From Rhodoferax sp. AJA081-3 (lineage in GTDB: Bacteria; Pseudomonadota; Gammaproteobacteria; Burkholderiales; Burkholderiaceae_C): a stretch of DNA of 64,000 bases. Made by a program: the position numbers and the translations under genes. Where the stretch lies: positions 1,674,001 through 1,738,000 of the forward strand of contig NZ_CP059068.1 of NCBI RefSeq assembly GCF_017798165.1, written 5' to 3'. Of the stretch, positions 56,238-64,000 are shown piece after piece (within the stretch, counting starts at the first letter, position 1; the number at the start of each line of letters is the position of its first letter). Below the pieces are notes generated by a model. That model was not told the DNA's origin, did no database searches, and was given only the letters and a program-made list of their open reading frames with translations.

Positions 56238-56266
56238 TTGTCAGTCTAAGACATTGATGTTATGGT
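56238..56266 (+). promoter_or_regulatory. Promoter of fimV
   Basis: TTGTCA (56238-56243) and TATGGT (56261-56266) are 17 bases apart in an AT-rich stretch. Transcription would start about 80 bases before the fimV start codon. Confidence 0.5.
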
Positions 56267-56353
56267 ACTTTTTACGTTTTGAGAGTCTGGCTTTTGGGCC
56301 GCAAAGAAGCAAACAAATTGCTGCTCGCGTGAGCTGCACCGGAGGCATATAAA

Positions 56354-59038
56354 TTGATAGCAAAGTCACATCGTTGGCAAAAGACCGCTGTAGCGGCTGC
56401 GGCCATTGCGCTACTGGGTCTTACCACCACTGGGGCTTTGGCGCTTTCGCTTGGCCGCATCACGGTACAGTCAGCGTTGGGCGAACCCCTTCGCGCGGAA
56501 ATTGAAGTCCCTGACATCAACGCCGAAGAAGCCTCATCCCTGAAAGCCAGCGTTGCGTCCCCCGCAGCTTTCGCTGCCGCAGGACTGGAATACAACGCAG
56601 CCATGGCCGGGTTGCAGGCCACATTGCAACGTCGTGCCGATGGCCGTGCCTACATCCGCCTGAGCAGTGACCGTCCGGTCAATGACCCGTTTGTGGACAT
56701 GATCATCGAGGCCAGCTGGTCGTCGGGTCGCATCCTGCGCGACTACACCATGCTGTTTGACCCGCCCGTTACGCGAAGCCAGGCACCGATTGCGACCACG
56801 CTGCCACAAACATCCACGCCTTCGGCCTTGCCCAGAACTGGCCGAGCGACCGCACCATCTGCTCCCGCAGAGCCCACACGCAGCGCACCCGCGCAGCGGC
56901 CGGTGGCAGCCAGCCAACCAAAACCTGCCGTTGTGGCGTCACCGTCCGACGACACACGCCGTGTAGTCGTCAAATCCGGCGACACTGCCAGCAAGATTGT
57001 GGCCAATGCCAAACCAGCGGGGGTCTCGCTGGACCAGATGCTGGTGGCACTGTTGCGCACCAACCCGGACGCGTTTGTCAACAGCAACATCAACCGCATC
57101 CGCGCCGGCGCTGTTGTGGATTTGCCAAGCGCCGAGCAGGCCCAGGCCTTGTCGGCGGCTGAAGCAACCCAAACCGTGGTTGCCCAAAGCAAGGATTTCA
57201 ATGAATTCCGCCGCAACCTGGCAACCAATGCGCCGGCAGCTGCTGTAGCGGCACCCGCACGCAAGAGCAGTGGCGCTATTGATACCAAGGTCGAGGACAA
57301 GAAGACCGCCGCCGTCACGCCGGACAAGTTGACACTGTCCAAAGGCTCCGTCCAGTCCAAGACAGACGACACCAAGATTGCCAAGGAGCGGGCTGAGAAA
57401 GAAGCCGCTGCGCGCGCTGCTGAAATTGCCAAAAACATCAGTGACCTGAAGAAGCTCGGTGGCGCCAGTGCGGCAGCCCCTGCCGCCGCTGCAGTGGCAT
57501 CCCAACCCAAACCTGCGGCTACGCCGTCGGTGCCGGCACTTGCCGTTGCGGTGCCACCACCCGTGGTGCCGGTCGCCCCGCCCTCTGCGCCAACCGCTGT
57601 GCAGCCTCCAGCGCCCGTTGCTTCGGCTCCCGCATCTGCTGCTGCAGTAGCATCCGCTCCAGTTGTTACGCCGACGGCAAGCGCTCCTGCCAGTGCGCCC
57701 GCTTCTGCGCCAGCAAAGCCCAAGGTGGTGGTGCCGGCGCCCCAACCGGTGGAAGAGCCCAGTTTGGTGGATGAGTTGTTGGGTAACCCCTGGCTGCCGT
57801 ATGGCGCAGGCGCTCTGATTGCCGTGTTGGGCGGTTTTGCATTCTGGCGTACACGCCAGCGCAAGAACAGCCAGTCGCACATGGACAGTTCCTTCCTGGA
57901 AAGCCGTCTGCAGCCAGACTCGTTCTTTGGCGCCAGTGGTGGACAACGGGTCGACACCAATAACGAGAATTCGGCCACGGGCTCGTCCATGGTCTATTCT
58001 GCAAGCCAGCTGGATGCAGCAGACGACGTCGATCCAGTGGCGGAAGCCGATGTGTACCTGGCCTATGGCCGCGACCTGCAAGCAGAAGAGATCCTGCGCG
58101 AAGCAGTGCGCACCAACCCTGGCCGCTTGGCCATTCACACCAAGCTGCTGGAGATTTTCGCCAAACGCCGCGACGCCAAAAACTTTGAAGCCAGCGCAAC
58201 CCATGCATTCCAGTTGACGGGCAGCAACAGCCCAGACTGGACCCGCATCTGCGAAATGGGCATGGGATTTGACCCTGGCAACCCCTTGTACCAACCCGGT
58301 GGTGCACCCACGGGCGATGGCGGTGCTACACAGCCGATTGCTGCGGTAGCTAGCTCTACGTTTGGCAACAGCACCATACCGCAACCCGTGCGCGCCGATG
58401 CGGGCGAGTCTGTGTCCGGCGTCGACCTGGATCTGGATCTAGATTTCTCACTGGATGACGAACCGGCACCGGCCGTTACCGAACTGAGCAAGAACGACTT
58501 CAGCCAGGCCAAGGTTGAGCAGACCGTCAAGATGCCAGCCGCGCCTGGTGCAGATGCCCATGCGCCGATGGACATGGATATGGACATGGACTTCGAAATG
58601 CCCATCGAAGCACCCGTTGCCGCGCAGGCCGCTGCGCCCCAGTCCATGTACGAGCCGCCTGCCAGCGCATTGCCGGAAATTTCCTTGTCCATGGATTTGG
58701 ATGAGCCCGCTGTGGACCACCACCCGGTGCCAGAATTTAATGCCACATCGCCGGCTCCGGTGGTATCTGCAGCGCCAGCTGCAGACGCCAAAGACTCTGG
58801 CATGCTGGAATTTGACCTGGGCTCTTTGTCGCTGGACCTCGATGGCCCGGCATCTGAGCAGCACACTGCGTCGGACAACCTCACCGAAGACCCGTTGGAA
58901 ACCAAACTCGCGCTGGCCGATGAGTTTGTATCCATCGGCGACGAAGACGGCGCCCGCGCGCTGATCGAAGAAGTGGTGGCAGAAGCCACCGGTGAGATGC
59001 GCGCCAAAGCGCAACGCGCCCTCGCCAACCTGAGCTAA
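56354..59038 (+). CDS. fimV: FimV/HubP-family polar hub protein
   Basis: An inner-membrane protein with a periplasmic LysM domain and a cytoplasmic TPR end, which in relatives organises the cell pole, type IV pili and chemotaxis. The protein has 894 residues from a TTG at 56354 with GGAGG eight bases upstream. Order: signal/anchor (12-32), FimV N-domain (SLGRITVQSALGEPLRAEIE), LysM near 204-250, a long Ala/Pro-rich linker to about 465, membrane segment near 476-494, TPR-like stretch (ADVYLAYGRDLQAEEILREA) near 565, an acidic region with repeated DMDMDMD, and the conserved C-terminal domain ETKLALADEFVSIGDEDGAR from about 852. Its place before truA is conserved. Confidence 0.94.
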   Translation: MIAKSHRWQKTAVAAAAIALLGLTTTGALALSLGRITVQSALGEPLRAEIEVPDINAEEASSLKASVASPAAFAAAGLEYNAAMAGLQATLQRRADGRAYIRLSSDRPVNDPFVDMIIEASWSSGRILRDYTMLFDPPVTRSQAPIATTLPQTSTPSALPRTGRATAPSAPAEPTRSAPAQRPVAASQPKPAVVASPSDDTRRVVVKSGDTASKIVANAKPAGVSLDQMLVALLRTNPDAFVNSNINRIRAGAVVDLPSAEQAQALSAAEATQTVVAQSKDFNEFRRNLATNAPAAAVAAPARKSSGAIDTKVEDKKTAAVTPDKLTLSKGSVQSKTDDTKIAKERAEKEAAARAAEIAKNISDLKKLGGASAAAPAAAAVASQPKPAATPSVPALAVAVPPPVVPVAPPSAPTAVQPPAPVASAPASAAAVASAPVVTPTASAPASAPASAPAKPKVVVPAPQPVEEPSLVDELLGNPWLPYGAGALIAVLGGFAFWRTRQRKNSQSHMDSSFLESRLQPDSFFGASGGQRVDTNNENSATGSSMVYSASQLDAADDVDPVAEADVYLAYGRDLQAEEILREAVRTNPGRLAIHTKLLEIFAKRRDAKNFEASATHAFQLTGSNSPDWTRICEMGMGFDPGNPLYQPGGAPTGDGGATQPIAAVASSTFGNSTIPQPVRADAGESVSGVDLDLDLDFSLDDEPAPAVTELSKNDFSQAKVEQTVKMPAAPGADAHAPMDMDMDMDFEMPIEAPVAAQAAAPQSMYEPPASALPEISLSMDLDEPAVDHHPVPEFNATSPAPVVSAAPAADAKDSGMLEFDLGSLSLDLDGPASEQHTASDNLTEDPLETKLALADEFVSIGDEDGARALIEEVVAEATGEMRAKAQRALANLS

Positions 59039-59081
59039 GCCCGCCCTCGGGCGGAGCGCTCCTGACGCATACAACATTGCC

Positions 59082-59864
59082 GTGAGGGTCGCGCTTGGTA
59101 TCAGCTACAACGGACAGGCCTACCAGGGCTGGCAAAGCCAGCTCTCCGGTCTGACCGTACAAGACAAACTGGAAGCAGCCCTGGGCAAGTTTGCCGCCCA
59201 GCGCGTGTCCACGCTGTGTGCCGGCCGCACCGATTCGGGCGTACACGGCATCATGCAGGTGGTGCACTTTGACACCCCGCTGGAACGCGACACCTACTCC
59301 TGGGTCCGTGGCACCAATGCCAATCTGCCCCGTGACATTGCGGTGCAATGGGCAGTTGTTCCCCCCGAAGGATTCCATTGCCGGGCCTGCGCCACATCGC
59401 GCCGTTATGCCTATGTGCTGTACGAGTCCACGATACGCCCCAGCATTGACCAGGGCCGTGTGGGCTGGGCGTTTCGCTCGCTGGACGCAGATGCCATGCG
59501 CCAAGCGGCAGACATCCTCATTGGCGAGCACGATTTCACATCCTTCCGTGCCTCCCAATGCCAGGCGCTGACTCCCGTCAAGAATCTGATGGAGATCGCC
59601 TTCAGCAAACGCGGTTCCTACTGGCGCATCGAATTTGAGGCCAACGCCTTTCTGCACCACATGATCCGCAACATCATGGGCTGCCTGGTGCAGATCGGCC
59701 AGGGCAAGAAACCACCGGAATGGATGGCCGAGGTGCTGGCCGCGCGGGACCGCCGCGCCGCCGCTCCCACCTTTTCTCCCGATGGCCTGTACTTTCTGGG
59801 ACCACGCTATGACGCCAAGTGGGGTATCCCCGACCGTGCGCCTGCGTATGATGGGCTGCCATGA
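59082..59864 (+). CDS. truA: tRNA pseudouridine(38-40) synthase
   Basis: Makes pseudouridine at positions 38-40 of tRNA. The protein has 260 residues from a GTG at 59082. The catalytic aspartate is D51 in CAGRTDSGVHG, with RYAYVLYES and FEANAFLHHMIRNIMG as further conserved motifs. Its stop overlaps the trpF start as ATGA. Confidence 0.96.
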   Translation: MRVALGISYNGQAYQGWQSQLSGLTVQDKLEAALGKFAAQRVSTLCAGRTDSGVHGIMQVVHFDTPLERDTYSWVRGTNANLPRDIAVQWAVVPPEGFHCRACATSRRYAYVLYESTIRPSIDQGRVGWAFRSLDADAMRQAADILIGEHDFTSFRASQCQALTPVKNLMEIAFSKRGSYWRIEFEANAFLHHMIRNIMGCLVQIGQGKKPPEWMAEVLAARDRRAAAPTFSPDGLYFLGPRYDAKWGIPDRAPAYDGLP

Positions 59865-60658
59865 CATACATTGCCCCCACGCTTGCGACTACGTTTGCTG
59901 CGCTGCTCCCCGAGGGGGCGCAATCCGCCTTGGGGCGGCTCGGCGGCGGATTCATCCGAACCCGCATCAAAATCTGCGGCTTGACCCGCGAAGACCAGGT
60001 GGACGCAGCCGTTGCCGCCGGTGCCGATGCGATTGGATTTGTGCTGTACGCCAAGAGCCCGCGTGCGGTCACGGTGCAGCGTGCGGCCGAATTGGCCAAA
60101 CGTCTGCCACCCTTTGTCACACCGGTGCTGCTGGTTGTGAATGCAAATGCTACAGAAGTAATAGCAGCATGTTCAATGATCGCGGGGGCTACTGTCCAAT
60201 TCCATGGAGACGAAAGTCCAGAGGACTGCCATCTGGCCACGCTGGAGAGCAAGCGCCCCTGGGTGCGCGCGGCGCGTATACCGCTGGACGATACCGCTGC
60301 CAGCTTTGACCTCGTACAATTCGCCAACGATTACTCAAACGCACAAGCCATTCTGCTCGACGCCCATGTCGATGGATTTGGTGGCAGCGGCAAGGCATTC
60401 AATTGGTCACTTCTTCCTCCAAGCGTCAACGCTCACCTCGTCTTGAGTGGTGGACTCACACCTGCAAACGTGGGCGATGGGATCGCGCTGGTTCGGCCGC
60501 GCTGTAAGACGCTGGCCGTGGATGTGAGCTCCGGCGTTGAAACCGTGGACGCTCAGGGTAAGCCCCTCAAGGGCATCAAAGACCCCATCAAGATTCAACA
60601 GTTTGTGGCCGCCGTGCGCGCTGCCGACAACCAGCGAATCCAATCTCCAGCGGACTAG
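59861..60658 (+). CDS. trpF: Phosphoribosylanthranilate isomerase
   Basis: Third step from anthranilate to tryptophan. The protein has 265 residues, about 35 more than needed because of an N-terminal extension (residues 5-29) translated from repeat B. The barrel begins [10 protein letters not shown] with catalytic C39; the general acid is the aspartate of LLDAHVDG near residue 168, and [10 protein letters not shown] and VDVSSGVE bind phosphate. A repeat A copy encodes [18 protein letters not shown] around residues 96-113. The start overlaps the truA stop (ATGA). Starting after repeat B would need a non-ATG codon without a binding site, so the extension is probably translated. Confidence 0.94.
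   Translation: MTYIAPTLATTFAALLPEGAQSALGRLGGGFIRTRIKICGLTREDQVDAAVAAGADAIGFVLYAKSPRAVTVQRAAELAKRLPPFVTPVLLVVNANATEVIAACSMIAGATVQFHGDESPEDCHLATLESKRPWVRAARIPLDDTAASFDLVQFANDYSNAQAILLDAHVDGFGGSGKAFNWSLLPPSVNAHLVLSGGLTPANVGDGIALVRPRCKTLAVDVSSGVETVDAQGKPLKGIKDPIKIQQFVAAVRAADNQRIQSPAD
59873..59942 (+). repeat. Repeat B copy 2 (N-terminus of trpF)
   Basis: Same anchors and spacing as 42981-43050: GCCCCCACGCTTGC, GCTGCGCTGC, CCCCGAGGGGGC, TTGGGGCGGC. It lies in sense orientation just after the trpF start codon and is read as an Ala/Leu/Gly-rich extension. Confidence 0.85.
60148..60191 (+). repeat. Repeat A copy 10 (inside trpF)
   Basis: Exact anchors TGCTA-N9-TAGC-N18-GGGGGCTA, sense to trpF, read in the same frame as the sense copies in polA and uvrD. 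Confidence 0.8.
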
Positions 60659-60695
60659 GCCTCGCCTTCGCGTGCCGGGTCCGCGTTCTGAAACT

Positions 60696-60738
60696 TGCGG
60701 GGCAGACCGCGACACACCGTGACCGCTCTGTCCTCAAC
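60696..60738 (-). repeat. Repeat C copy 3 (trpF-trpB spacer)
   Basis: On the minus strand GTTGAGGACAGAGC ... GCGGTCTG(C)CCCGCA, matching the tandem units at 32327-32425 at both ends, with a different loop. It ends 15 bases before the trpB start. Confidence 0.75.
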
Positions 60739-60753
60739 ACGAGAGAAAAGACC

Positions 60754-62064
60754 ATGTACGCATACCAACAACCGGACCCGACCGGACACTTCGGAAAATA
60801 CGGCGGCAGTTTTGTGTCCGAGACACTAACCCACGCCATCAACGAACTCAAAGACGCCTACGCAAAGTACCAGCACGACCCGGCCTTCCTGGCCGAGTTC
60901 CAGTCCGAGCTGGCCCACTTTGTAGGCCGCCCTTCCCCGGTCTACCACGCAGCCCGCATGAGCCGTGAAATGGGCGGTGCACAGATCTTTCTGAAGCGCG
61001 AAGACCTCAACCACACGGGCGCCCACAAGATCAACAACACCATTGGCCAGGCCATGCTTGCCAAACGCATGGGCAAGCCACGCGTGATTGCCGAAACCGG
61101 CGCCGGCCAGCACGGCGTGGCCACTGCCACCATCTGCGCCCGTTACGGACTGGAGTGCGTGGTCTACATGGGCAGCGAAGACGTCAAACGCCAAAGCCCC
61201 AATGTCTACCGCATGAAGCTGCTGGGCGCCACCGTGGTGCCAGTGGAGAGCGGAAGCAAGACGCTGAAAGACGCGCTGAACGAAGCCATGCGCGACTGGG
61301 TTGCCAATGTGGACAACACCTTCTACATCATCGGCACGGTGGCCGGCCCCCACCCCTACCCGATGATGGTGCGCGACTTCCAGAGCGTGATTGGCAACGA
61401 ATGCCTGGTACAGATGCCCGAGATGCTAAAAGCCGCAGGTTGCAAAGGCGAACAGCCCGACGCGGTGGTTGCCTGTGTAGGCGGCGGGTCCAACGCCATG
61501 GGCATTTTCCACCCCTACATCGCCCATGAAGCCACGCGCCTGATCGGCGTCGAAGCGGCTGGCGAAGGGGCAGACAGTGGCAAACACTCCATGTCCATCC
61601 AGCGCGGCAGCCCCGGCGTGCTGCACGGCAACCGCACCTATGTGCTGCAGGACGACAACGGCCAAGTGACCGAGACACACAGCATCAGCGCCGGTCTGGA
61701 CTACCCCGGAGTGGGCCCTGAGCATGCCTTCTTGGCCGATATCGGTCGCGCCGAATACGTGGGCATCACCGACAAGGAGGCGCTGGAAGCCTTCCACTAC
61801 CTGTGCCGCACCGAGGGCATCATCCCCGCGCTGGAATCCAGCCATGCGGTGGCCTACGCCATGAAGTTGGCCAAGACCATGCGACCGGACCAATCCATTT
61901 TGGTGAACCTGTCGGGCCGTGGCGACAAGGACATTGGCACGGTGGCCGATTTGAGCAATGGTGAGTTCTTCTGTCGACCCAGTTGTACAGGTCAATCGGT
62001 CAAGGGAAATGTGGCCCTAGCCCCCGTATCTGCTGCATTGTCTGCTATCAAGGTGGTAGCATGA
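60754..62064 (+). CDS. trpB: Tryptophan synthase beta chain
   Basis: Joins indole and serine to make tryptophan. The protein has 436 residues, longer than the E. coli chain (397). The pyridoxal phosphate lysine is K92 in [10 protein letters not shown], catalytic glutamate E114 in ETGAGQHG, and GGGSNAMG binds phosphate. The last 17 or so residues ([17 protein letters not shown]) come from a repeat A copy that also supplies the stop codon. The ATG at 60754 follows GAGAGAAAAG. Its stop overlaps the trpA start as ATGA. Confidence 0.97.
   Translation: MYAYQQPDPTGHFGKYGGSFVSETLTHAINELKDAYAKYQHDPAFLAEFQSELAHFVGRPSPVYHAARMSREMGGAQIFLKREDLNHTGAHKINNTIGQAMLAKRMGKPRVIAETGAGQHGVATATICARYGLECVVYMGSEDVKRQSPNVYRMKLLGATVVPVESGSKTLKDALNEAMRDWVANVDNTFYIIGTVAGPHPYPMMVRDFQSVIGNECLVQMPEMLKAAGCKGEQPDAVVACVGGGSNAMGIFHPYIAHEATRLIGVEAAGEGADSGKHSMSIQRGSPGVLHGNRTYVLQDDNGQVTETHSISAGLDYPGVGPEHAFLADIGRAEYVGITDKEALEAFHYLCRTEGIIPALESSHAVAYAMKLAKTMRPDQSILVNLSGRGDKDIGTVADLSNGEFFCRPSCTGQSVKGNVALAPVSAALSAIKVVA
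62018..62061 (-). repeat. Repeat A copy 11 (trpB-trpA junction)
   Basis: Exact anchors TGCTA-N9-TAGC-N18-GGGGGCTA on the minus strand. Its last plus-strand base is the A of the trpA ATG, so it forms the TrpB C-terminus and the trpA ribosome-binding region. Confidence 0.87.
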
Positions 62065-62882
62065 GCCGCATCACCTCCACCTTCGCCACACTGAAGTCCC
62101 AGGGCCGCAAGGCGCTGATCCCCTTCGTCACTGCGGGTTACCCGTTTGCCGACGTTACCCCCGAGCTGATGCACGCCATGGTGGCGGGCGGCGCCGATGT
62201 CATCGAGCTGGGCGTGCCCTTCTCCGACCCCAGCGCCGACGGCCCGGTGATCCAGAAGGCCGGTGACAAGGCCCTGGCCTTTGGTATTGGCCTGGTCCAG
62301 ATTCTGGCCATGGTGCGGGAATTTCGCCAGACCAACACCAGCACGCCCATCGTGCTGATGGGTTACGCCAACCCGGTGGAACGTTACGACCAGAAACACG
62401 CCAAACCCGGTATCAGCAGCCCGTTTGTGAAGGACGCAGCAGAGGCAGGAGTGGACGGCGTGCTGATCGTCGACTACCCGCCCGAAGAATGCGAAGCCTT
62501 TGCCGCCGACCTGCGTGCCCACAACATGGACCTGATCTTCCTGCTGGCCCCCACCAGCACCGAGCAACGCATGCAGCAGGTGGCCCGCGTGGCCAGCGGT
62601 TATGTGTATTACGTGTCCCTCAAGGGGGTGACGGGTTCGGGCGCGCTGGACGTGGGCGCGGTGGAAGCCATGTTGCCCCGTATCCGCCAGCACATCCAGG
62701 TGCCAGTGGGGGTCGGTTTTGGCATACGTGATGCGGCAACGGCCAATACCATTGCCCAGGTGGCTGATGCGGTGGTCATTGGCAGCAAGATCATCCAGCT
62801 GCTGGAAGACCAGCCGCGTGACCAGGTCGGTTTCACAGTGCAAAATTTCCTGAAAGAAATACGGGTCGCTTTGGATTCATAA
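62061..62882 (+). CDS. trpA: Tryptophan synthase alpha chain
   Basis: Cleaves indole-3-glycerol phosphate to indole. The protein has 273 residues from the ATG at 62061, which overlaps the trpB stop. The catalytic residues are E49 in [14 protein letters not shown] and D60. [12 protein letters not shown] and VGFGIRDA bind phosphate. A longer upstream frame lies in trpB and is not used. Confidence 0.97.
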   Translation: MSRITSTFATLKSQGRKALIPFVTAGYPFADVTPELMHAMVAGGADVIELGVPFSDPSADGPVIQKAGDKALAFGIGLVQILAMVREFRQTNTSTPIVLMGYANPVERYDQKHAKPGISSPFVKDAAEAGVDGVLIVDYPPEECEAFAADLRAHNMDLIFLLAPTSTEQRMQQVARVASGYVYYVSLKGVTGSGALDVGAVEAMLPRIRQHIQVPVGVGFGIRDAATANTIAQVADAVVIGSKIIQLLEDQPRDQVGFTVQNFLKEIRVALDS

Positions 62883-62958
62883 TGGCACCCTTGCGGAACC
62901 AGGCGCGGCGGCCCGCAGCCCTGCGCCGGTTCCCCCTTGAGATGAAGGAACACCACCC

Positions 62959-63834
62959 ATGAGCTGGCTCGAAAAACTGCTTCCCCCCAAAATTCAGCAA
63001 ACCGACCCGGCCGACCGCCGCAGCGTCCCTGAAGGCCTGTGGGTCAAGTGCCCCAGTTGTGAATCCGTGTTGTACAAGACCGATCTGGAGCAAAACCAGA
63101 ACGTCTGCCCCACCTGCAGCCACCACCACCGCATTGGCGCCCGCGCCCGGCTCAATGTGTTTCTGGACAACGAAGGCCGTTTTGAAATCGGCCAGGAAGT
63201 GCTGCCGGTGGACCCGTTGAAGTTCAAAGACAGCCGCAAATACCCCGACCGTCTGAAAGAAGCCCTGGAAAACACCGGCGAGACCGATGCCCTGGTGGTC
63301 ATGGGCGGTGCCGTGCATGGTGTCAGCCTGATCGCAGCCTGCTTTGAGTTCGACTTCATGGGCGGCAGCATGGGCTCCGTCGTCGGCGAGCGTTTTGTTC
63401 GGGGCGTGGAAGCGGCCGTTGAACAAAAGGTGCCTTTCCTGTGTTTTACCGCTACCGGTGGCGCACGTATGCAAGAAGGTCTGTTGAGCCTGATGCAAAT
63501 GGCCAAGACCAATGCAGCCCTGACCCGTCTGGCCAAGAAGGGCCTGCCCTACATCAGTGTGTTGACCGACCCGACCATGGGTGGCGTCAGCGCAGGTTTT
63601 GCGTTCCTGGGTGACATCGTGATTGCAGAGCCCAAGGCCCTGATCGGTTTTGCCGGTCCGCGCGTCATTGAATCCACGGTGCGGGTGACGCTGCCAGAAG
63701 GTTTTCAGCGTTCGGAGTTTTTACAGACCAAGGGGGCTGTGGATCTGATTTGTGACCGTCGTGAACTGCGCAAGACCGTGGCTAATTCGCTGGCGATGCT
63801 GCAAAGGCAGCCTGCTGACGCAGTCATCATCTAA
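62959..63834 (+). CDS. accD: Acetyl-CoA carboxylase carboxyltransferase subunit beta
   Basis: With AccA, transfers the carboxyl group from biotin to acetyl-CoA, giving malonyl-CoA for fatty acid synthesis. The protein has 291 residues. The N-terminal zinc ribbon has C31, C34, C50 and C53. [15 protein letters not shown] and [17 protein letters not shown] are the crotonase-fold oxyanion regions. GATGAAGGA lies before the ATG. Position after trpA is usual in proteobacteria. Confidence 0.97.
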   Translation: MSWLEKLLPPKIQQTDPADRRSVPEGLWVKCPSCESVLYKTDLEQNQNVCPTCSHHHRIGARARLNVFLDNEGRFEIGQEVLPVDPLKFKDSRKYPDRLKEALENTGETDALVVMGGAVHGVSLIAACFEFDFMGGSMGSVVGERFVRGVEAAVEQKVPFLCFTATGGARMQEGLLSLMQMAKTNAALTRLAKKGLPYISVLTDPTMGGVSAGFAFLGDIVIAEPKALIGFAGPRVIESTVRVTLPEGFQRSEFLQTKGAVDLICDRRELRKTVANSLAMLQRQPADAVII

Positions 63835-63858
63835 AGCTTATTGCTTTTTGGCTACACC

Positions 63859-63935
63859 GCGGGGATTGCGGTGAGCCGGTCTCCTCATGGTGCCAAATGC
63901 GCACAAATCGGATACCGGCTCACCGCAATCCCCGC
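63859..63935. repeat. Perfect 22-bp inverted repeat with 33-base loop after accD
   Basis: GCGGGGATTGCGGTGAGCCG(GT) at 63859-63880 is the exact reverse complement of 63914-63935. There is no T run. It begins 25 bases past the accD stop; the rest of the window (63936-64000) shows nothing I recognise. Confidence 0.9.
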
Positions 63936-64000
63936 TCTACATTTGCGCTGCGTAAAAGCCAGACCTGCACTACAGCGCGACTAGCACGGCGGCCTGCACA

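Noticed and set aside
60659..60753. trpB leader attenuator or tryptophan-rich leader peptide
   Set aside because: No ORF with tandem tryptophan codons; the only structure is a repeat C copy.
1..64000. tRNA, rRNA and CRISPR arrays
   Set aside because: Looked for cloverleaf-like intergenic stretches and regularly spaced direct repeats; none were found in the short intergenic spaces.

Overview
The window is GC-rich chromosomal DNA of a beta-proteobacterium. The protein sequences, the gene order leuC-ecn-leuD-leuB-asd-fimV-truA-trpF-trpB-trpA-accD, and the block mdh / GntR regulator / sdhCDAB-sdhE-gltA point to Burkholderiales, family Comamonadaceae (Rhodoferax or Polaromonas-like). The genus is an inference from memory. 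No rRNA, tRNA or CRISPR array was seen, and no gap between genes exceeds 300 bases.

Layout. 1-2.7 kb: a partial gene, then a TRAP transporter binding-protein gene cut in two by a 1,338-bp IS4-type element with a perfect 7-bp target duplication. 2.9-6.2 kb: xseB-ispA-dxs isoprenoid operon. 6.3-9.4 kb: Rieske oxygenase, EamA transporter, sulfurtransferase. 9.5-17 kb (minus strand): an orphan Imm42-type immunity gene, ZIP metal transporter, dienelactone hydrolase, chemoreceptor, polA. 17.1-21 kb: thrB in a stop/start-overlapping chain with a membrane protein and a FecR-domain protein, then two coupled lipoproteins. 21-32.3 kb: uvrD, chalcone-isomerase-like protein, guaC, a beta-hydroxyacid dehydrogenase, a DEAD-box helicase, orn, an M48 protease, rsgA and a CobD/CbiB-like protein. 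32.4-35.3 kb (minus strand): rpsP-rimM-trmD-rplS and a Nudix hydrolase. 35.4-38.5 kb: GNAT, TM2 protein, Pit phosphate transporter with DUF47 partner, DUF486 protein. 38.6-50.2 kb: a TCA-cycle region (acnB, a citrate-lyase-like gene, mdh, GntR regulator, sdhCDAB, sdhE, gltA). 50.4-63.8 kb: a LysR regulator, then leucine, aspartate-semialdehyde and tryptophan synthesis genes with fimV, truA and accD.

The most unusual signal is a family of short dispersed repeats, here called repeat A. Its core is TGCTA-N9-TAGC-N18-GGGGGC with invariant spacing. Eight copies match every anchor and three more have one or two mismatches. Most lie inside genes, where they add residues without closing the frame (sseA, polA, uvrD, trpF, the citrate-lyase-like gene), form C-termini (rsgA, leuD, trpB), or cover start regions (zip gene, dxs, trpA). 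All three sense-oriented coding copies are read in the same frame. A second family (repeat B, about 70 bp) forms the N-terminus of TrpF and the start region of the citrate-lyase-like gene. A third (repeat C, about 43 bp hairpin) lies in tandem before the Nudix gene's 3' end and once before trpB. A palindromic REP-like pair is built into the PolA linker.

Other items worth attention are two long-stem inverted repeats (10.03 kb and 63.86 kb), competing hairpins before guaC, intrinsic terminators abutting the Nudix and DUF486 start regions, two matched LysR-type boxes before the LysR gene, and a palindrome between mdh and the GntR gene.
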